A DNA stretch of 64,000 nucleotides from Jeotgalibacillus marinus (GTDB lineage: Bacteria; Bacillota; Bacilli; Bacillales; Jeotgalibacillaceae): contig NZ_JBFMIA010000002.1 of NCBI RefSeq assembly GCF_040801915.1, positions 389,407 through 453,406 on the forward strand. Direction: 5' to 3'. The notes beneath the pieces were generated by a model. It was not told the DNA's origin. It saw only the letters and a program-made list of their open reading frames with translations, and made no database searches. Numbering within the stretch: the first letter of the stretch is position 1; every line of letters begins with the position of its first letter. Made by a program: the position numbers and the translations under genes. Of this stretch, positions 59,300 through 64,000 are shown one piece after another.

Positions 59300-61867
59300 A
59301 TGGATGAAACGTCAAGCTCCAATGTCCATGAAATCAATATTAGCCAGGAAATGCGTACATCATTTTTAGATTATGCGATGAGTGTAATTGTGGCACGTGC
59401 ACTTCCTGATGCAAGAGACGGTTTAAAACCGGTACACCGTCGTATTTTATATGCGATGAATGATTTAGGTATGACATCTGATAAAGCGTTTAAAAAATCA
59501 GCTCGTATCGTTGGTGAAGTAATCGGTAAGTATCACCCACACGGTGACTCGGCTGTTTATGAGACGATGGTCCGTATGGCACAGGATTTCAGTTATCGCT
59601 ACATGTTAATTGAGGGGCATGGTAACTTTGGTTCTGTCGATGGTGACGCAGCTGCTGCGATGCGTTATACAGAAGCGAGAATGTCTAAAATTTCTATGGA
59701 GCTGATTCGTGATATTAATAAAGACACGATCGACTACAAGGATAACTATGATGGATCGGAGCGTGAACCAGTCGTTCTACCAGCCCGTTTTCCCAACCTT
59801 TTAGTCAATGGTTCGAGCGGAATAGCGGTTGGGATGGCAACGAACATTCCACCACATCAGCTTGGTGAGGTCATTGATGGGTTACTTGCATTTAGTGAGC
59901 ATCCTGAAATTACAATTGCAGAGCTCATGGAACACATTCCAGGTCCTGATTTTCCTACAGGTGCATTAATTCTTGGTCGTAGTGGAATCAGACGTGCGTA
60001 TGAAACAGGGCGAGGATCTGTCATTCAACGTGCAAAAGTTGAGATTGAACAAAAAGCAAATGGTCGTGAAACAATTCTCGTTCATGAACTTCCTTATCAA
60101 GTTAATAAAGCGAAGTTGATTGAAAAAATTGCAGAGCTTGTTCGCGACAAAAAGATTGATGGCATTACAGACCTTCGCGATGAATCTGACCGTAATGGTA
60201 TGCGAGTTGTTATTGATATTCGTCGTGATGCAAATGCGAATGTATTATTAAATAACCTTTATAAACAAACGGCTCTACAAACAAGCTTCGGAATCAATAT
60301 GCTTGCACTTGTTGATGGACAGCCGAAAGTATTAAATCTAAAAGAAGCTCTACACCATTACCTTGAGCATCAAAAAGTTGTGATTCGTCGCAGAACAGAA
60401 TTTGAATTGCGCAAAGCAGAAGCGCGCGCTCATATTTTAGAAGGCTTACGTATTGCGCTCGATCACATTGATGCGATCATCGCACTAATTCGTGGATCAC
60501 AAACAACTGATGCTGCACGTGCAGGGCTGATGGAGCAATTCTCTCTTTCTGAAAAGCAAGCGCAAGCAATTTTAGATATGCGTCTGCAACGATTAACAGG
60601 ACTAGAGCGTGACAAGATCGAAGAAGAGTATCAAGCATTAGTAGCGTTGATTGCTGATTTAAAATCTGTTTTAAATAGTGATGAGCGCGTGCTTGAAATT
60701 ATTCGCGAAGAGTTAATGGAGATAAAAGCTCGCTTTAATGACAAGCGACGTACAGATATTACAACTGGTGGATCAGAAATGATTGAAGATGAAGATCTTA
60801 TTCCACGTGAAAACTTGGTCATCACTTTAACTCATAATGGATACATTAAGAGACTTCCAGCATCGACATATCGTAGTCAAAAACGTGGCGGTCGAGGTAT
60901 TCAAGGGATGGGTACAAATGAAGATGATTTCGTTGAGCATCTTCTCACTACATCCACTCATGATACGATTCTTTTCTTCTCAAACAAAGGGAAGGTGTAT
61001 CGTACCAAAGGATATGAAATTCCGGAGTATAGCCGTACAGCGAAAGGCTTACCGATCATCAACCTTCTTGAAATTGACAAGGATGAAGACATCAATGCGA
61101 TGATTCGTGTCGAAGAATTTAGAGAAGACTCTTTCTTCTTCTTTACGACGAAATACGGTATTTCAAAACGGACACCAGTTTCTGATTTTGCTAATATCCG
61201 TACAAACGGCTTGATCGCAATCAACTTAAAAGAAGGCGATGATCTCATTTCGGTCAAATTCACTAATGGTGAAAAAGAAATGATTATCGGTACGCAAAAC
61301 GGTATGCTGATCCGCTTCCCAGAAAGCGATGTGCGTTCAATGGGACGTACCGCAACAGGTGTAAGAGGAATTCGTCTTAAGGATGATGATGTCGTTATAG
61401 GAATGGAAATCCTTGAGCCAAACGACAATATTCTTGTTGTAACGGAAAAAGGGTACGGCAAACAAACACCTGAAGCAGAGTACCGTGTACAATCTCGTGG
61501 CGGTAAAGGAATTAAGACCTGCAATATTACCGATAAAAATGGAAAAATGGTTGCTGTTAAAGCTGTAACTGGTGAAGAAGACGTCATGATCATCACGGTA
61601 CAAGGAGTTTTAATCCGTATGGACGTGAGTGGCATTTCACAAACAGGTCGAAGCACACAAGGTGTGAAACTGATTCGCCTTGGTGACCAAGAATTTGTTG
61701 CAACTGTAACGAGGATCGAAAAAGAAGAAGATGTAGAAGCAGAGATCGAAGGAATGGTCGATGGTGAAACTACAACTGATTCGGAAACAAATGACTCAGA
61801 AAAAGAAACGAGTTCTGATTCAACTGAACAAACTAATTCAAGTGACCCTAAATCAACAGAAGAATAA
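59300..61867 (+). CDS. gyrA: DNA gyrase subunit A
   Basis: 855 residues. Breakage-reunion domain with catalytic Tyr123 in AAMRYTEARM; quinolone-determining region HPHGDSAVYE with the wild-type S84 and E88, so no target resistance is visible there. C-terminal beta-pinwheel with the GyrA box QKRGGRGIQG. The last ~45 residues are an acidic Glu/Ser/Thr tail, longer than in B. subtilis. AAGGAGG precedes the ATG, and a terminator follows. Confidence 0.98.
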   Translation: MDETSSSNVHEINISQEMRTSFLDYAMSVIVARALPDARDGLKPVHRRILYAMNDLGMTSDKAFKKSARIVGEVIGKYHPHGDSAVYETMVRMAQDFSYRYMLIEGHGNFGSVDGDAAAAMRYTEARMSKISMELIRDINKDTIDYKDNYDGSEREPVVLPARFPNLLVNGSSGIAVGMATNIPPHQLGEVIDGLLAFSEHPEITIAELMEHIPGPDFPTGALILGRSGIRRAYETGRGSVIQRAKVEIEQKANGRETILVHELPYQVNKAKLIEKIAELVRDKKIDGITDLRDESDRNGMRVVIDIRRDANANVLLNNLYKQTALQTSFGINMLALVDGQPKVLNLKEALHHYLEHQKVVIRRRTEFELRKAEARAHILEGLRIALDHIDAIIALIRGSQTTDAARAGLMEQFSLSEKQAQAILDMRLQRLTGLERDKIEEEYQALVALIADLKSVLNSDERVLEIIREELMEIKARFNDKRRTDITTGGSEMIEDEDLIPRENLVITLTHNGYIKRLPASTYRSQKRGGRGIQGMGTNEDDFVEHLLTTSTHDTILFFSNKGKVYRTKGYEIPEYSRTAKGLPIINLLEIDKDEDINAMIRVEEFREDSFFFFTTKYGISKRTPVSDFANIRTNGLIAINLKEGDDLISVKFTNGEKEMIIGTQNGMLIRFPESDVRSMGRTATGVRGIRLKDDDVVIGMEILEPNDNILVVTEKGYGKQTPEAEYRVQSRGGKGIKTCNITDKNGKMVAVKAVTGEEDVMIITVQGVLIRMDVSGISQTGRSTQGVKLIRLGDQEFVATVTRIEKEEDVEAEIEGMVDGETTTDSETNDSEKETSSDSTEQTNSSDPKSTEE

Positions 61868-61872
61868 TATCT

Positions 61873-61914
61873 TGAGAAAGCAGGAAGAAAGATTCCTGTT
61901 TTCTCTTTTTTTTG
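61873..61914 (+). terminator. Terminator of gyrA
   Basis: GAGAAAGCAGGAA and TTCCTGTTTTCTC pair over 13 positions (one mismatch), followed by eight T. Confidence 0.9.
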
Positions 61915-61960
61915 TTAATATGATTAAAAAGAACTGGAAATCTTTAGTGAGGTGAGAACC

Positions 61961-63067
61961 ATGAAGGTAAGGGTTAAAGATCTCGAAGAAGGTTGTGTCA
62001 TCGCCGAAAACATCATGGGTTTAACAAGTAAGCCGATTGTTCGAAAGAATACGATGTTGACTACGCTACATATTGAAGTTCTGCAAGCTTTTCAAATTAA
62101 ACATATTGCAGTGTCTACAAAAAAGGCAGATGGAAGCATATTTTTTGCTGAAGCTGTCGATGAAACACTAAGCAATCAAAAAAGTGAAGATACAGAAACA
62201 GGATTTGCTCCTGAAAAAGCACCAAAAAGCTTTGAAAATCTTTATACTGACGCAGTAGTGCTCTATAAAAATGAATTTAGCAATTGGCAGGCAGGAAGTA
62301 AGGTTGATATTGTTGCATTAAAAAAAAGTATTTTACCCCTAGTCGAAAGAGTCTCTTCAGATCAACTGTGTTTATACCGCCTTCATCAGTTGCCTGAGGC
62401 AGAAGATTATCTATCTAACCATTCTGTTTCAGTAGGTTTAATTAGTAGTTTATTAGCTAAGAAACTAGGTTGTAGTCAAGGGCTCTGTATTCAAATGGCG
62501 ATGGCAGGGCTTCTGGCAGATACAGGTATGGCGAAAATGCCAAAATCGCTCCTGGATAAATCATCAGGACTATCTCAAGAGGAGCAGGTCGAGATTCGCA
62601 AACATCCTGTTTACAGCTATCAATTTATCATGGACAGCGCTTTACTAAAACAAGATGTAAAAAGAGCTATTTATCAGCATCATGAGCGACTAGATGGAAG
62701 TGGATATCCAAAAGGTGAAAAAGGCAATCATATTACACTTTACTCTCAAATCATCGCATTGGCAGATGTATACCACGCTATGACAACTAAAAGGCTTTAT
62801 CGATCGAAGCAATCACCATTTAAAGCACTAGAAACTATATTAGAGGATGAGTTTGGCAAGTTTGATATTGTTGTCGTAAAAGCACTTCAAAAGCTAATTG
62901 GTAACCTCGCGACAGGAACACGGGTTGAGCTATCTAATGGGACATTGGCTGAAGTCATTTATACGCAGTCAGAATATTTATCACGCCCGATAGTTAAAAC
63001 AATTCCAGTGGGGGATATCATTGATTTGACCCGCCAACGCAAACTGTATATTGATCGAGTCGTTTAA
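61961..63067 (+). CDS. HD-GYP-type protein with altered HD motif
   Basis: 368 residues from the ATG at 61961 (GAGGTGAG upstream). The N-terminal ~130 residues form an unassigned domain. The C-terminal part follows the HD-GYP pattern: NHSVSVG (His154), KHP (about 214-216), YQHHERLDGSGYPKG (HHE 240-242, GYP 248-250) and LADVYHAMTTKRLYR. The metal-binding HD pair, normally in LLHDIGK, reads LLADTGM, so His is replaced by Ala at residue 186 and the following Lys is lost. Active HD-GYP enzymes hydrolyse c-di-GMP; this one may be catalytically dead or a binding protein. It occupies the gyrA-rrn interval that is empty in B. subtilis. Confidence 0.9.
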   Translation: MKVRVKDLEEGCVIAENIMGLTSKPIVRKNTMLTTLHIEVLQAFQIKHIAVSTKKADGSIFFAEAVDETLSNQKSEDTETGFAPEKAPKSFENLYTDAVVLYKNEFSNWQAGSKVDIVALKKSILPLVERVSSDQLCLYRLHQLPEAEDYLSNHSVSVGLISSLLAKKLGCSQGLCIQMAMAGLLADTGMAKMPKSLLDKSSGLSQEEQVEIRKHPVYSYQFIMDSALLKQDVKRAIYQHHERLDGSGYPKGEKGNHITLYSQIIALADVYHAMTTKRLYRSKQSPFKALETILEDEFGKFDIVVVKALQKLIGNLATGTRVELSNGTLAEVIYTQSEYLSRPIVKTIPVGDIIDLTRQRKLYIDRVV

Positions 63068-63470
63068 AAACATTACGCCTAAGTAACTTTTCTTAAATGC
63101 GTATCTGGATGCAGAGATTATTCTTAACACCCTATGCACTTTTTTCTATTTCTAATAACCGGTTGCGGGATTCGTGCATGCCCTTTGTGGCAACAAACAA
63201 GTTGCGATCCCTATTTAACTTAGAATTATAAACAAACCTTTAACAGGGAGTTGGAGTACTGTACCTACCACTATTGTTTTAATTGATAATGAACACCAGA
63301 ACAATTATTTATAAGAACCAACGCGAGTGGCTGGGATCGTTCAGTCATTTTTTCGAATGAAAAGATACTATAATAGTTTTTTAAAAAGAGGTTGTATATA
63401 AATTGATAGCGTGATATATTTGTATGCGTCGCTTTTGACGTGAACAATACAACTTGAAAGAAACAAAAAA
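63068..63470. other. Non-coding region upstream of the rRNA promoter
   Basis: No gene seen. It contains a TATAAT at 63369-63374 without a clear -35, possibly a distal rrn promoter. Confidence 0.4.
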
Positions 63471-63475
63471 AGTTG

Positions 63476-63505
63476 TTGACATAATATCTGATAAAATGTT
63501 ATGAT
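63476..63505 (+). promoter_or_regulatory. rrn promoter
   Basis: TTGACA (63476-63481) and TATGAT (63500-63505) with 18-bp spacing, about 120 bp ahead of the 16S start. The leader that follows includes TTGAACCTTGAAAACTAAACAA, the Bacillus-type pre-rRNA leader sequence. Confidence 0.85.
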
Positions 63506-63623
63506 AAATTGGTCGCTTGAGAGAGCAACGTAAACGAAATACCTTGAACCTTGAAAACTAAACAACCTAAAACGTCAACGTTAATTCTTGATTTAAATGA
63601 AACAAATGAGCTTTATCAAACAC

Positions 63624-64000
<377 letters not shown>

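Noticed and set aside
60958..61656. 232-codon minus-strand open frame inside gyrA
   Set aside because: Antisense shadow of the gyrA beta-pinwheel; composition follows the gyrA codons and there is no RBS.

Overview
The window is a chromosomal segment from a low-to-moderate GC Firmicute of the Bacillaceae. The evidence is the gene order rpmH-dnaA-dnaN-yaaA-recF-remB-gyrB-gyrA-rrn, the Bacillus-type oriC, the walRKHIJ-htrC-rlmH block, paired soj/spo0J and noc, sporulation-associated small proteins, and a Bacillus-like 16S 5' end. An HD-GYP-type gene lies between gyrA and the rRNA operon and DUF951, MscS and YyaC genes are present, so this is a relative of B. subtilis rather than B. subtilis itself. 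The organism cannot be named from the window alone.

Layout. Positions 1-7.1 kb are an accessory region: a partial propeller-like protein, a UPF0489 protein, and a graveyard of mobile-element debris (a TnsA fragment with a premature stop, a Tn7-like end, a frameshifted Tn3-family transposase tail with an intact 38-bp inverted repeat, an IS256-type fragment, a truncated resolvase). Next to this debris sits an intact three-gene operon, ParB-like protein / SNF2 helicase / DUF3883 nuclease-like protein. It is the best candidate here for an undescribed, probably defence-related, system. Positions 7.1-9.5 kb hold a probably truncated ArgR-like gene, an unknown gene, rlmH, a dense DnaA-box cluster and yyzF. 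Positions 9.7-22 kb are the htrC/wal region, interrupted by a methyltransferase, a glutaminase and a recently duplicated pair of ResA-like genes, and ending with an M23 peptidase. Two tRNA genes follow, separated by a duplicated ~114-bp element, then an MFS transporter, decayed MFS debris, a K+ channel and a YitT-family protein.

Positions 27-52 kb are core genes, almost all on the minus strand: purA, dnaC, rplI-gdpP-yybS, an MCP, rpsF-ssb-rpsR, ychF, DUF951, mscS, parAB, noc, rsmG, mnmG, mnmE, jag, yidC, rnpA and rpmH. The origin lies at about 52.1-54.2 kb. The DnaA boxes upstream of dnaA, and the boxes plus DnaA-trio and AT-rich stretch between dnaA and dnaN, match the bipartite Bacillus origin. 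To the right, dnaA through gyrA, the HD-GYP gene and 16S rRNA run on the plus strand, so replication and transcription are co-directional on both arms. The plus-strand genes left of the origin (ArgR-like, methyltransferase, glsA, K+ channel, yitT, yyaC and one small membrane protein) are the head-on exceptions.

How the genes work together: the right half is the replication and segregation centre (DnaA, DnaN, RecF, GyrAB, ParAB, Noc, three parS-type sites, helicase DnaC, SSB) with ribosome and tRNA-modification genes. The wal block couples cell-wall homeostasis to a cell-wall hydrolase-like gene next door. GdpP (c-di-AMP), the K+ channel and MscS all bear on osmotic balance, although they are not one operon.
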